Positions 11,213-22,700 of a stretch of DNA of 64,000 bases are shown piece by piece. The notes beneath the pieces are model-generated. The model did no database searches. It had not been told where the DNA came from and was given only the letters and a program-made list of their open reading frames with translations. The DNA is from Closterium sp. NIES-65 (lineage: Eukaryota > Streptophyta > Zygnematophyceae > Desmidiales > Closteriaceae), in the NCBI GenBank assembly GCA_948144175.1, contig CANXME010002067.1, positions 186,001 through 250,000 of the forward strand. Reading direction: 5' to 3'. A program made the position numbers and the translations under genes. The number at the start of each line of letters is the position of its first letter. The stretch's first letter is position 1.

Positions 11213-11999
11213 TGGTATCGAGCAGGTTCCCCTGTGGGAACTTTGCTTAGGGCCCACCACTTCAAAAAAAAAAAATTCCTGCCCTAGCGCCCTAGCGCCC
11301 ACCCTTGCGCCCGCCCTAGCGCCCTAGCGCCCGCCCTAGCGCCCGCCCTAGCGCCCGCCCTAGAGCCGCCCTAGCGCCCTAGCGCCCGGCGCGCTGCCCT
11401 AGCGCCGCCCTAGCGCTGCCCGACGCGCCGCCCTAGCGCCGCCCGACGGCAGCCCGTGCCCCCGCCCGTCTGCCCGCCCGTGCGCCCGCCCTAGCGCCGC
11501 CCAACGGCCCGCCCGTGCAGCCGCCCTAGTGCCCGCCCGTGCACCCGCCCGTGTGGCCGCCCGTGCACCCGCCCCTGCACCTACCCGCGCGGCCGCCGTT
11601 GCAGCCGCCCGTGCGCGACCTGCGAGCCGCCCCAGCCGCCCGTGCAGCCGCCCGTGCATCGCCCGGGAGCCGCCCCAACCGCCCGTGCAGTCGCCCGCGA
11701 GCCGTCCCAGCCGCCCGTGCGCCCGCCTGCGAGACGTCTGCGCCGCCCGAGCCGCCCGCGAGACGCCCGCGCCGCCCGAGCCGCCCGCGAGACGCCCGCG
11801 CCGCCCGAGCCGCCCGCAAGACGCCTGCGCCGCCCGAGCCGCCCGAGTCGCCCGTGCCGCCCGAGCCGCCCGAGGAGCCGATCTTCTGCTCCTGTGGGGC
11901 TTCTACTCCTCCTGGGCCGGCGCAGCTGCTGTGCTGCCGTGTTGCTGTGTCGCTGTGCTACCCGACTCTTCCTGCCCGGTGAGACTGTCAGCTGCTACA
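11213..11999 (+). other. Leader of element 2: primer site, hairpin, GC repeats
   Basis: The PBS-like TGGTATCGAGCAGG, the GTTCCC/GGGAAC hairpin, GGGCCC and a 12-A run are followed by repeats on GCCCGCCCTAGCGCC. From about 11720 the repeats become CCGCCCGAGCCGCCCGCGAGA. Confidence 0.75.
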
Positions 12000-14900
12000 A
12001 TGGCCATCCCCAATGTCCTAACTTTTGACGCTGAGGGTCGCGCCGTTGACTTTGCAGTCTGGATTGAGGACCTGCAGCTGTACTTACTGTGCGATGCGAT
12101 CGATGAGGTTTCTCTCTTTGACTTTGTCTCTGGCGCTGTCCCTGCCCCTCCTGCTGATGCTGACCCCGCTGTTCGCTCCAAGTGGGCCACACGCGATGCT
12201 GCTGCACGTCTTGCTGTGCGTCGCCACCTCCCTTCCTCCGAGCATGCACACTTAAGTCAGTGCAAGACCGCTCAGACCTTGTACAACGCTGTAGTTGCGC
12301 GCTACTCCTCCCCTTCCACTGCTACACTGAGCCGCCTCATGCTACCGTACCTCTTCCCTGACCTTGCAGCCTTTCCCACAGTCCCTGACCTCTTTACCCA
12401 CCTTCGCGCTAGTGACACTCGCTACCGAGCTGCGCTTCCTGCTGCCTTCCTCGCCGAGAACCCCCCTCCCATGTACATCACTCTCTACTTTCTAGTCACC
12501 CGTCTCCCTGAGTCCCTTTGTGCTGTTAGGGACCAGTTTCTCTCTGTCTGTCCCACCACCCTCACTGTCAACCTCCTTGAGAAGTCCCTGCTAGCGGCCG
12601 AGAAGAGCATAGTCGTTGTAGGGGCCTCTCGTGGTGACCCGCGCACCCCCATCTTTGAGGGGTGTTCTCCTTCCCCCCTGTTACCCTCTGTCGCCTCTGC
12701 TGCTGCGGCCGACCTCGTTGGTTTAGAGTCGGTCGGTGCGGCGTCTGCCCCCAGCGGTAGGCGCCGCTCTGGCAGGAGCAAGGGGGGCAAGGGAGCGGGT
12801 GGAGCTAGCGGGGGCACTGGCGGAGGAGGTGGGGGCGGCGGGGGGAGTGGGGGTGGCGGTGGGAGTGGAGGCGCGGGTGGGGGTACTGGTGGCGGCACTT
12901 GAGGCAAAGGTGGCGGCGGAGGTGGTGGCGGAGGAGGCAGTGGGAGAGGCGGGGGCGAGGGTGGCGGTGGCGGCGGTGGCGGCGGTGGCGGCACTGGTGG
13001 CGGTGGTCGGAGTGGCTCGTCCCAGAGGAGCGGCACTAGGGGTGGTCAGCGCCAGCAGCAGCAGCAGCAGCAGCGCTCTCGCGACGTCCCCACCCCCCAG
13101 CAGCTCCGTGAGTGGTACTCGCAGCGTCAGCATGGGGGGGCGTTCGGTCCCTGCACCTACGTCCTTCGCACCGGCGACCGCGCGGGTGAGCAGTGTGGGG
13201 GCACCCACACCGCTCGCCGCTGCTTTGCCCATCTGACCGACGCTTGGCGCCAGCAGTTTCCGGAGGCCTCTGAGATCCCCCGCTGGGGAGAGCTTTCTAG
13301 GGCTGGTGTAGCTGTGTTTGATCTTGCCTTTGATGCTATCCTTGCTGCCATGTATGCTGTGACTGTAAGTGATGAGGGTGTCTGTTACCGGTGCTTCCCG
13401 CCCGACCCGGGCATTGGTACTGCTGCGTCAGGTGCCAGTGCGGCTGCTGCTCTAGGTGCCAGTGCGTCTTTCCTCTCAGGTGCTAGTGAGTCTGCCCTCT
13501 CAGGTACTGTGTCGGCTTCTGCCTCCCACACCTTCACCCTTGACTCTGGGGCGTCTCGATCCATCTTTCGGGACCGCACCACTCTCACGCCGCTTAGTCG
13601 GCCTGTTGCGGTGTCCCTGGCTGACCCCTCTGGGGGTCCTGTCCTGTCTCGTTTCTCCACAGTCCTCCCGTGTCCGGCGGCTCCCTCTGGCACCCTGACT
13701 GGTCTTTACCTCCCCTCGTTCTCTACGAACCTGGTGAGTGGTGCTGACCTGCAGGATGCGGGTGTCCACCAGTTCACTCCTGCTCGTCAGCGGGTGACAC
13801 ACCGCACAGAGGCTAGCACAGGTCGCCACCTGGCTACGTTTACTCGTCAGCCAGGGTCGAGCCTGTACACACTGACCACTGCTTCTCCCCCAGTTCCTGA
13901 GTCTGGTCGAGTCCCTGCGTCTGGTCAGGTGTTTGCTGCAGCGTCCAGGTCTGGTCCTGAGTCTGCCCCCTGTTCGTGTCGCCGTCTGTCTCACGAGACT
14001 CTCCTCTGGCACCACCGCCTTGGCCACCCGTCTCTGCTGCGGCTAAGAGGCATGGCCTCCCGTCTTCTTGTGTCTGGTCTCCCCCGGTCCCTCCCTCCCC
14101 TTCCTCCGGGCCCTGGCCCTGCCTGTGTCCCCTGTGTCGAGGGGCGCCAGCGTGCTGCCCCTCACTCCTCCCAGTTTCCTCCGACAGAGGCTCCGTTGCA
14201 GACACTTCACATGGACGTGTGGGGCCCTGCCCGCGTCCGTGGACTCAGTCACGAGCGCTACTTCCTGTTGGTGGTTGACGACTACTCGCGTTACACCGCA
14301 GTCTTCCCCTTGCGCAGCAAGGGTGATGTCACTGAGGTGCTGATCGACTGGATCCGCGCAGCTCGTCTCCAGCTCAGGCAGAGCTTTGGCTCGGACTTTC
14401 CTGTGTTGCGTCTGCATACGGACAGAGGCGGAGAGTTCTCCTCTGGCCTTCTGCGTGCCTTCTGTCGTGCGCGAGGCATCCGCCAGACCTTCACGCTTCC
14501 GGACTCACCACAGCAAAATGGGATTGCAGAGCGCCGCATTGGCATGGTCATGGACGTCGCTCGTACGTCTATGATGCATGCGGCTGCCCCCCATTTTCTG
14601 TGGCCGTTTGCGGTCAGGTACGCGGCGCATCAGATCAACCTCCACCCCAGGGTCTCCAGGCCGGAGACCTCCCCAGCCCTGCTGTGGACGGGGAAGGTTG
14701 GCGATGCGTCGGCGTTCCGGGTCTGGGGATCTCGGGCGTTTGTCCGCGACTTGTCTGCGGACAAGCTGTCCCCTCGCGCTGCTCCCTGCGTCTTCCTGGG
14801 GTTCCCCCCCGACGCCCCTGGGTGGCAGTTCTACCACCCCACCTCTCGACGTGTTCTGTCCTCCCAGGACGTCACGTTCGACGAGTCGGTACCCTACTAC

Positions 14901-17889
14901 CGCCTCTTCCCCTACCGCACTCCGTCCCTCCCCCCTCCCCCGCTCTTCTTGGTAACAGGTCCCCCCTCGGTAGACCCCTTCCCCCCTCAGGGTCCTGCCC
15001 CTTCAGGTGTGTCCCAGGTAGACGCGGTCGAGCCTGTCGAGGTCACTGGTGACTCTGGTGCTGCTGCGGGAGCTGAGCCTAGGGGTGCTGGGACTGGAGG
15101 TGCTACGCCTAGGGGTGCTGAGCCTGGGGGTGCGGAGTCTGGAGGTACTGAGCCTGGGGGTGCTGGGCCTGGGGGTGCTGAGTCTGGGGGTGCTGAGCCT
15201 GGGGGTGCTCCGCCTGGAGGTGCTTTGCTTGAGGGTGCTGAGCCTGGAGGTTCTCCGCCTGGAGGTGCTTCGTCACGCCGAGAGCCACTCTCCCCACAGG
15301 AGCTGCGTGAGTGGTTTGCCCGTCGCTGGAGGCGTGCTGCTGGTGCCGGAGGTTCTTCGACTGCTGAGGGTGCGGCTGCCGCGGGTCCCGGAGGTGCTCG
15401 TCCTGGGAGTACTGGAGCTGCTGGGCATGCGGGTTCGACTGGAGCTGGTGCTGCTGAGGGTGTTGGCGCTGAGCCTACTGCTGGCGGTCCGGCTGGCAGT
15501 ACTCCTGGTGCTGCTGGGGGTTCAGGAGCTACTGGAGGTGCTGCTGGAGGTGCTGCTGGTGGTGCTGCTGGAGCGGGTACTCCTGCTGGGGGTACTGGTG
15601 ATGTCCCTGCTGTTTCTGGCGTCGCCACGCGGCCCCGACCGTACTTCGTTCCGCTCCTGCAGCAGGTTCTTGGTTTTACACCTTCTCCTGTTCCTCCTCC
15701 TCCTCCCTTAGAGGGTCCACAGCCTGTCCAGTCCCAGTCACAGCTACAGCCTGCCTCCCCGTTACCTGCTCCTTCTCCCTACGCTGGTCCGACTGGGGGT
15801 CATACTGAGCGTCGTGAGCCTGCGTCTCGTCCTGCGTTGCCTGTTCGTGCTGCGCGCACTAGTAGTCACGGTTCGCGTCAGCGTCCTCCTCCTGTCCCTG
15901 GCACGCACCGGATGTCTCTGCGTCCGTCCACTGCTCCTCTGCGTGCCCCTTTGCCTTCTCCTCCTGAGTCCTCTCTTCCTGCTCTTGCCGACCCGGAGTC
16001 GGACTCGCTTCGTGCTGCCAGTCCCACTGTCACGCGTCTCCTTGCTACTGCTGTCACTCACCTTTCCTTCGAGTCTTCTGCTGCGTCTGCCCTTGTCACT
16101 GAGCTTGTCGACTTTGCTGCACGCTGTCGTCTAGACTACGCTGCTAGTCTTGTCGCTGAGTCTGAGTCTGTCTGTCCTCCGTCCATCGGGGGTGAGTGTG
16201 CCCTAGGCACGGAAGTCCTTGAGGACAGGCAGGAGGAGTTTCAGTGTCTGGCCGCCGCTTCACCTCATCTCGCGTCTGTACTGCTCGCCCCTGAGGGAGA
16301 CCCGGATGCACTTGACATCCCGACTCCGCGCTCTTACGCGGAGGCGATAGAGGGTCCCTACTCCTCTCAGTGGCAGGCAGCTATGGATGCAGAGATGGCT
16401 TCCTGGAAGTCCACAGGCACCTACGTTGACGCTGTTCCCCCTCCTGGGGCGAACATCGTCAGTGGCATGTGGATCTTCAGGGTGAAGCGGCCGCCGGGTT
16501 CTCTGCCTGTCTTCCAGGCGCGTTACGTGGCTCGTGGCTTCAGTCAGCGGCAGGGAGTTGACTACTTTCAGACCTTCTCCCCCACCCCGAAGATGACCAC
16601 TCTTCGGGTACTGCTGCACGTTGCTGCTCACCGTGACTACGAGCTGCACTCTCTCGACTTCAGCACAGCTTTCTTGCAGGGCAGCCTGCACGAGGAGATC
16701 TGGCTGCGCCGCCCACCTGGCTTCACTGAGTCTTTCCCTCCTAGTACCAAATGGAGTCTCCGGCGTCCAGTCTACGGTCTCCGCCAGGCGCCACGTGAGT
16801 GGCACGACACACTGAGGACTACACTTGCGGCACTTGGGTTTGCTCCTTCTACTGCCGACCCGTCACTGTTTCTGCGCGCCGACACCTCTCTGCCGCCGTT
16901 CTACATCCTCGTGTACGTCGACGACTTGGTCTTTGCCACAGCTGACTCTGCTGGACTCGCCTACGTGAAGTCGGAGCTGCAGAAGAGACACACGTGCACT
17001 GAACTGGGTGAACTGCGCAGCTACCTTGGCTTGCAGATCACCCGGGACAGAGCACGCCGCACCATTACCCTGACTCAGTCACACATGGTGCAGCAGGTTC
17101 TTCAGCGCTTTGGCTTCACGTACTCCTCGCCTCAGGCCACTCCTCTGCCTACTCGCCACTCGCTCTCAGCTCTGCCCTCGGATGAGTCCGTAGAGTCGAG
17201 TGGCCCGTATGCAGAGCTTGTTGGCTGCCTCATGTACCTGATGACCTGCACACGACCTGACCTTACATACCCTCTCAGCATTCTCGCACGCTATGTTGCT
17301 CCTAGGAGACACCGACCAGAGCACATGGCTGCAGCGAAGAGGGTGTTGCGTTACTTGTGCAGTACGTCGGGCAGTGCTTGGAGGGCGCAGTCCAGTGGTC
17401 CTCACTGGGCACGCGGACGCTTCTTGGGCTGACGACCAAGCTACGCAGCGGTCGTCACAGGGTTACACCTTCGGTCTTGGTTCCGGCTCTGTTTCGTGGC
17501 GGGCTACTCGCTCGTCTTCTGTTCTCGGCTCCAGTTGTGAGGCTGAGATCTACGCCGGGGCTATGGCTGCTCAGGAGCTTCGCTGGCTTACCTACCTGCT
17601 GACCGACCTTGGAGAGCCGCCTCGTTCTCCTCCAGTCCTGTACGTAGACAACAAGGCCATGCTGGCCTTGTGTCGAGAGCAGCGACTGGAGCACAGGACA
17701 AAGCACATTGCTCTCCGCTACTTTCTTGCTCGTGAGCTACAGCAGCGTGGACAGCTGCGACTTGCGTACGTGGCCTCTGAGGCCAACACTGCTGATGTCT
17801 TCACCAAGGCACTTGCGCCTTGTGATCATCAGCGTTGCTGCACGCAGCTGGGCCTTGTGCCTGTCTTGCCTCACTTGCTCACTTCTTGA
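12000..17889 (+). pseudogene. Gag-Pol of Copia element 2, disabled
   Basis: The ATG at 12000 begins MAIPNVLTFDAEG. Same domain order as element 1. Gag ends early at TGA 12900-12902, inside the Gly tract where the sister copies have GGA (Gly). The frame stays open past this stop through protease (LDSGAS near 13545), integrase (first Asp near 14215), the linker repeats, and reverse transcriptase (YVDD near 16914) to about 17372. There an 8-bp deletion shifts the frame just before RNase H, and the false frame ends at 17432. RNase H continues in another frame to 17889. Only two lesions separate it from an open frame. Confidence 0.95.
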
Positions 17890-18101
17890 CCTTGCTTGTA
17901 CCTTCTCCTATATATACTCTTGCTCTTGCTTGCTTGACTCTTGTATATCCCTATATATGATCTTGCATGTGAGCTGGCCTTCTGGCCTTTGAACTTGTGC
18001 TCGGAATGTGTGGTGACTTTGTGATCCACCCTGAGCTTTGCTTTGATTTCCTTGACTGGTCTTGTGACCCCTTGTTCTCCCCCACTTTGCCTATGGGGGT
18101 G
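17890..18101 (+). other. 3' untranslated region and plus-strand primer hairpin of element 2
   Basis: Carries two TATATAT-like runs and ends with the CCCCCA...TGGGGG hairpin (about 18079-18100) against the 3' LTR. Confidence 0.55.
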
Positions 18102-18232
18102 TGTCATAACATTATAGCTTACTTCTTTGTGTAGGCTATAGTGGGGTATCCCATAGGGGGTACAACCCATTAGGGTTTCCTATTTGTACTCACTTCGTTC
18201 ATAGTCATTTCATTCTCGTTCACTTCTTCTCA
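18102..18232 (+). repeat. 3' LTR of element 2 (131 bp)
   Basis: TGTCATAAC...TTCTTCTCA. Full-length copy, followed by CACGG at 18233. Confidence 0.95.
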
Positions 18233-18563
18233 CACGGTACCCAAGGAAACCCCGATCAGGTCTGCCAACTACTGAAATCGCTCTACGGAATCAAACAAGC
18301 TCCGCGACTGTCGCAACAGCACCTACACACCCGCCTCACTCGCATCGGATTACGCCAACTACCTCACGACCAACGAATGTATCGATTCACCAAAGGCACA
18401 GACTACATCCTGCTGATCGTCTACGTCGACGACCTACTCTACATCGGCTCCACCGACGACATCACCTCCTGGTTCGAAGGGGAGCTCCATAAGGATCTCA
18501 CGCTCACGGTTTCTTCTACCGTCACCCAGTACCTCGGGCTCAACATCCGTGAAAAGGAAAATG
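18233..18563 (+). pseudogene. H1 Copia reverse transcriptase, catalytic part
   Basis: Continues H1 after element 2. SLYGIKQAPR (near 18270), MYRFTKGTDY and the catalytic IVYVDDLLYIGS (near 18415-18450) are typical of Copia reverse transcriptase. No stop is seen in this piece. It is cut at 18563 by element 3. Confidence 0.9.
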
Positions 18564-18691
18564 TGTCAGATTTATATGACATAGTTTCTGTAGGCTATAG
18601 TGGGGTAGCACATATGGGGTACAGGGTTTCTAGGGTTGTATTTGTACCCACTCTTCCTTAGTCATTTCATTCCTGTTTTCCTTGTTTCACA
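18564..18691 (+). repeat. 5' LTR of element 3 (128 bp)
   Basis: Starts TGTCAGATTTATATGAC and ends TTGTTTCACA. It is followed directly by TGGTATATAGCGGG. Confidence 0.95.
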
Positions 18692-19757
18692 TGGTATATA
18701 GCGGGTCCTACCTTAGGACCGTTTTCTTAGGGCCCACCGAAGCGCGCCCCGAGGCGCGCATTTTTTTTTAGCGACCCCTCGGGTCACCTTTTCCCTCGCG
18801 GCCCCGCTGTCCCTCAGACGCGGCCCCGCCACCTCTCCTGATCGCGGCCCCGCCGCCTGCTTGACGCGGCTCCGCCGCCTCCCCTGACGCGGCCTCGCCG
18901 CCTCCCCTGACGCGGCCTTGCCGCCTCCCCTGACGCGGCCCCGCCGCCTCCCCTGACGCGGCCACGCCGCCTCCCCTGACGCGGCCCCGCCGCCTCCCTT
19001 GACGCGGCCCCGCCTCTACTACCGCGGCCATGGCCCGCCGCCTCTGACGGCCCCGCCGCTGCACCCTACGGCCCGCCGCTGCTCCTGCCGGCCCGCCGCC
19101 TCACCTGACGGCCCCGCCGTTGCTCCTGCCGGCCCGCAGCTGCTCCTGCCGGCCCGCCGCTGCACCTGCCGGCCCGCCGCAGCACCCAGCGGCCCGCCGC
19201 CTCTGACGGCCCCGCCGCTGCACCCTCCGGCCCGCCGCCTCACCTGACGGCCCCGCCATTGCACCTACCGGCCCGCCGCTGCTCCTGCCGGCCCGCCGCT
19301 GCTCCTGACGGCCCCGCCGCTGCACCTACCGGCCCGCCGCTGCTCCTGCCGGCCCGCCGCTGCTCCTGCCGGCCCGCCGCTGCTTCTGCCGGCCCGCCGC
19401 CTCACCTGACGGCCCCGCAGCTGCACCTACCGGCCCGCCGCTGCTCCTGCCGGCCCGCCGCTGCTCTTGCCAGCCGAGCCGCCCAACGCCGAGCCGCCCG
19501 GGACCCGAGCCGCCCTGCTGCCGAGCCGCCCTGCACCCGAGCCGCCCAGCCAACGAGCCGCCCGGGAGCCGAGCCGCCCTGCGCCCGAGCCGCCCAGCCG
19601 CCGAGCCGCCCGGGAGCCGAGCCGCTGTGCACCCGAGCCGCCCGGTCGCTGAGCCGCCTTTCTGCATATCTACACGACCTGCCCTGCCTGGTGAGCACAC
19701 TCCCACTGACACTGCGAGCTCTTTCCCTACTGCTTGCCCTGCGTCGCTGTCGTCGCC
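18692..19757 (+). other. Leader of element 3: primer site, hairpins, minisatellites
   Basis: The hairpin GGTCCT/AGGACC and the GGGCCC block come first. Units near 23 bp on GACGCGGCCCCGCCGCC run from 18800 to 19015. Units near 20 bp on CCGGCCCGCCGCTGCTCCTG run from 19070 to 19470, and GAGCCGCCC units to 19650. The region just before the ATG (19660-19757) is conserved with elements 5 and 6. Confidence 0.75.
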
Positions 19758-22700
19758 ATGGCTACCCCTAGTGTCCTAGCTTTTGACGCTGAGGGTCGCG
19801 CCATTGATTTTGAGGTCTGGTTAGACGACCTGCAGCTGTTCTTACAGTGCGACAGGGCTGACGACCTTTCTCTCTTTGACCTCACCTCTGGCGCCTCTCC
19901 TGCTCCTGCTGCTGATGCTGATCCCGCTGTCCGCTCTAAGTGGGCCACCCGCGATGCTGCTGCACGTCTTGCTGTGCGTCGCCACCTCCCTACCTCTGAG
20001 CGTGCACACTTTAGTCAGTACAAGAGTGCTCAGACCTTGTACGACGCTGTAGTTGCGCGCTACTCCTCCCCTGCCACTGCTGCACTGAGCCGTCTCATGC
20101 TTCCCTACCTCTTTCCTGACCTCTCTGCCTTTCCCACTGTCGCTGACCTCATTACTCACCTCCGCACTAGTGACACTCGCTACCGCGCCGCCCTTCCTGC
20201 TGAGTTCTGCGCTAAGAACCCCCCCCCCCATGTACATCGCTCTCTACTACGTAGTCGCGCGCCTCCCTGACTCCCTTCGCGTCGTCAGGGACCACTTTCT
20301 CGCTGTCTGTCCCACCACCCTCACCGTCGACCTCCTCGAGAAGGCCCTCCTCGCAGCGGAGAAGAGCATAGTCGCTGTAGGTGCTTCTCGTGGTGACCCT
20401 CGCACCCCCATCTTTGAGGGGTGCTCTCCTTCCCCCTTGCTGCCCTCTGTTGCCTCTGCTGCTGCTGCCGACCTGCTTGGTCTTGAGTCGGTCGGCGCGG
20501 CGTCTACCCCTAGTGGGAGACGTCGCTCTAGCAAGGGCAAGGGGGGCAAGGGCGCGGGTGGAGCTGGAGGGGGCGGTGGCGGTGGCGGCGGTGGCGGCGG
20601 AGGAAGTGGGGGTGGTGGCGGGACTAGTGGCGGGGGTGGTGGTGGTGGTGGTGGCAGCAGCGGCGGAGACGGTGGTGGTGGTGCCAGCGGTGGTGGTGGA
20701 GGCAGCGGCGGAGCTGGAGGCGGCGGAGGTGGAGGCGGTGGAGGCGGCAGCGGAGGCGGCGGTGGTAGTGGAGGAGGTGGAGCTGGTCGGGGTGGTCCCC
20801 AGCAGCGTAGCGGCGGTGGTGGTGGCCAGCGCTCCCAGCGGCAGCAGCAGCAGCGCTCGCGGGACATCCCTCCGCCTCAGCAGCTTCGTGAGTGGTATGC
20901 TGGGCGTCAGAGGGGTGGGGGTACTGGTCCCTGCACCTACGTTCTTCGTTCCGGCGACCGCGCGGGTGAGCAGTGTGGGGGTGCCCACGCCACTCAGCGC
21001 TGCTTTTGCCGCCTGACGGACGCTTGGCGTCGGCAGTTCCCTGGAGCTAGTGAGATCCCTGGCTGGGATGAGCTTCTTAGGGCTGGTGTAGCGATCTTTG
21101 ATCTTGATTTTGATGCTATCCTTGCTGCTATGTATGCTGTGGATTATAGTGAGGAGAATGAGGGTTACCGGTGTTTCCAGCCCGACCCGGGCATTGGTAC
21201 TGCTGCGCTGGGTGCTTGTGAGGCTGCTGCTCTAGGTGCCAGTGCGACTGCGCTCTCAGGTACTGGTGAGACTGCGCTCTCAGGTACTGCGTCGTCCTCG
21301 TCCTCCCTCACTTTCACACTTGACTCCGGAGCTTCTCGCTCCTTCTTTCGAGACCGCACTACCCTTACGCCGCTCGGCCGGCCGGTTGCGGTCTCCCTTG
21401 CTGACCCCTCTGGGGGTCCTGTCCTTTCTCACTTCTTCACTGTCCTCCCGTGTCCGGCTGCCCCTTCGGGCACCCTGTCTGGTCTGTACCTTCCCTCGTT
21501 CTCTACGAACTTGGTGAGTGGAGCGGACCTGCAGGATGTGGGGGTTGACCAGTTCACTCCTGCGAGTCAGCGGGTGACCCACTGCACGGAGGCACGCACA
21601 GGCCGACACCTGGCCACGTTCTCGCGTCGGCCGGGGTCGAGTCTCTACACCCTGACCGTTGAGTCTCCTCCTGTCCCTGCGTCTGGTCAGGTGGCTGCGT
21701 CGGGTCAGGTGCTTGCTGCTGCGTCCCGGTCAGGTCCTGAGTCTGCCCCCTGTTCTTGTCGCCTCCTGTCTCACGAGACTCTCCTGTGGCACCACCGTCT
21801 TGGCCACCCCTCCTTGCCCCGTCTTCGGAGCATGGCTTCCCGTGTCCTTGTCTCTGGTCTTCCCCAGTCTCTCCCTCCTCTCCCCTCCGGGCCAGGACCT
21901 TCCTGTGTCCCCTGTGTCGAGGGTCGCCTCCGGGCTGCTCCTCACTCCTCCCACTTCCCCCCGACAGAGGCTCCCCTGCAGACGCTTCACATGGATGTGT
22001 GGGGCCCAGCCCCCGTCCGTGGGCAGGGTTACGAGCGCTACTTCCTGCTGGTGGTTGACGACTACTCGCGTTACACCACAGTCCTCCCCTTGCGCAGCAA
22101 GGGTGCGGTCACTGAGGTGTTGATCGACTGGATCCGCGAGGCTCGTCTCCAGCTCAGGAAGAGCTTCGGCTCGGACTTTCCTGTTCTGCGTCTGCACTCG
22201 GACAGAGGCGGAGAGTTCTCTTCTCGCCTTCTGCGGGACTACTGTCGTGCACGGGGGATCCGCCAGACCTTCACGCTTCCGGACTCACCACAGCAAAATG
22301 GGATTGCTGAGCGCCGCATTGGCATGGTCATGGATGTCGCTCGTACGTCCATGATGCATGCGGCTGCCCCCCATTTTCTGTGGCCGTTTGCGGTGAGGTA
22401 CGCGGCGCATCAGCTCAACCTTCACCCCCGGGTCTCTCGGCCTGCGATGTCCCCAGCCTTGCTGTGGACGGGGAAGGTTGGCGATGCGTCTGTGTTCCGT
22501 GTCTGGGGATCTCGGGCGTTTGTCCGCGACTTGTCTGCGGACAAGCTGTCCCCTCGTGCTGCTCCCTGTGTCTTCCTTGGCTTCCCCACTGACGCCCCAG
22601 GGTGGCAGTTTTACCACCCCTCCTCTCGTCGTGTTCTGTCCTCCCAGGACGTCACGTTCGACGAGTCAGTCCCCTTCTACCGTCTCTTCCCCTACCGCAC

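Larger units (their letters stand above)
11116..18232 (+). mobile_element. Copia element 2 (7117 bp), type A, broken
   Basis: Flanked by the perfect 5-bp duplication CACGG (11111-11115 and 18233-18237) within the reverse transcriptase coding of H1. The LTRs are unequal, 97 and 131 bp. Outside a 34-bp deletion in the left one they differ only at one base near the start (TGTCAGAAC versus TGTCATAAC). The gag-pol has one stop and one 8-bp deletion. Confidence 0.95.
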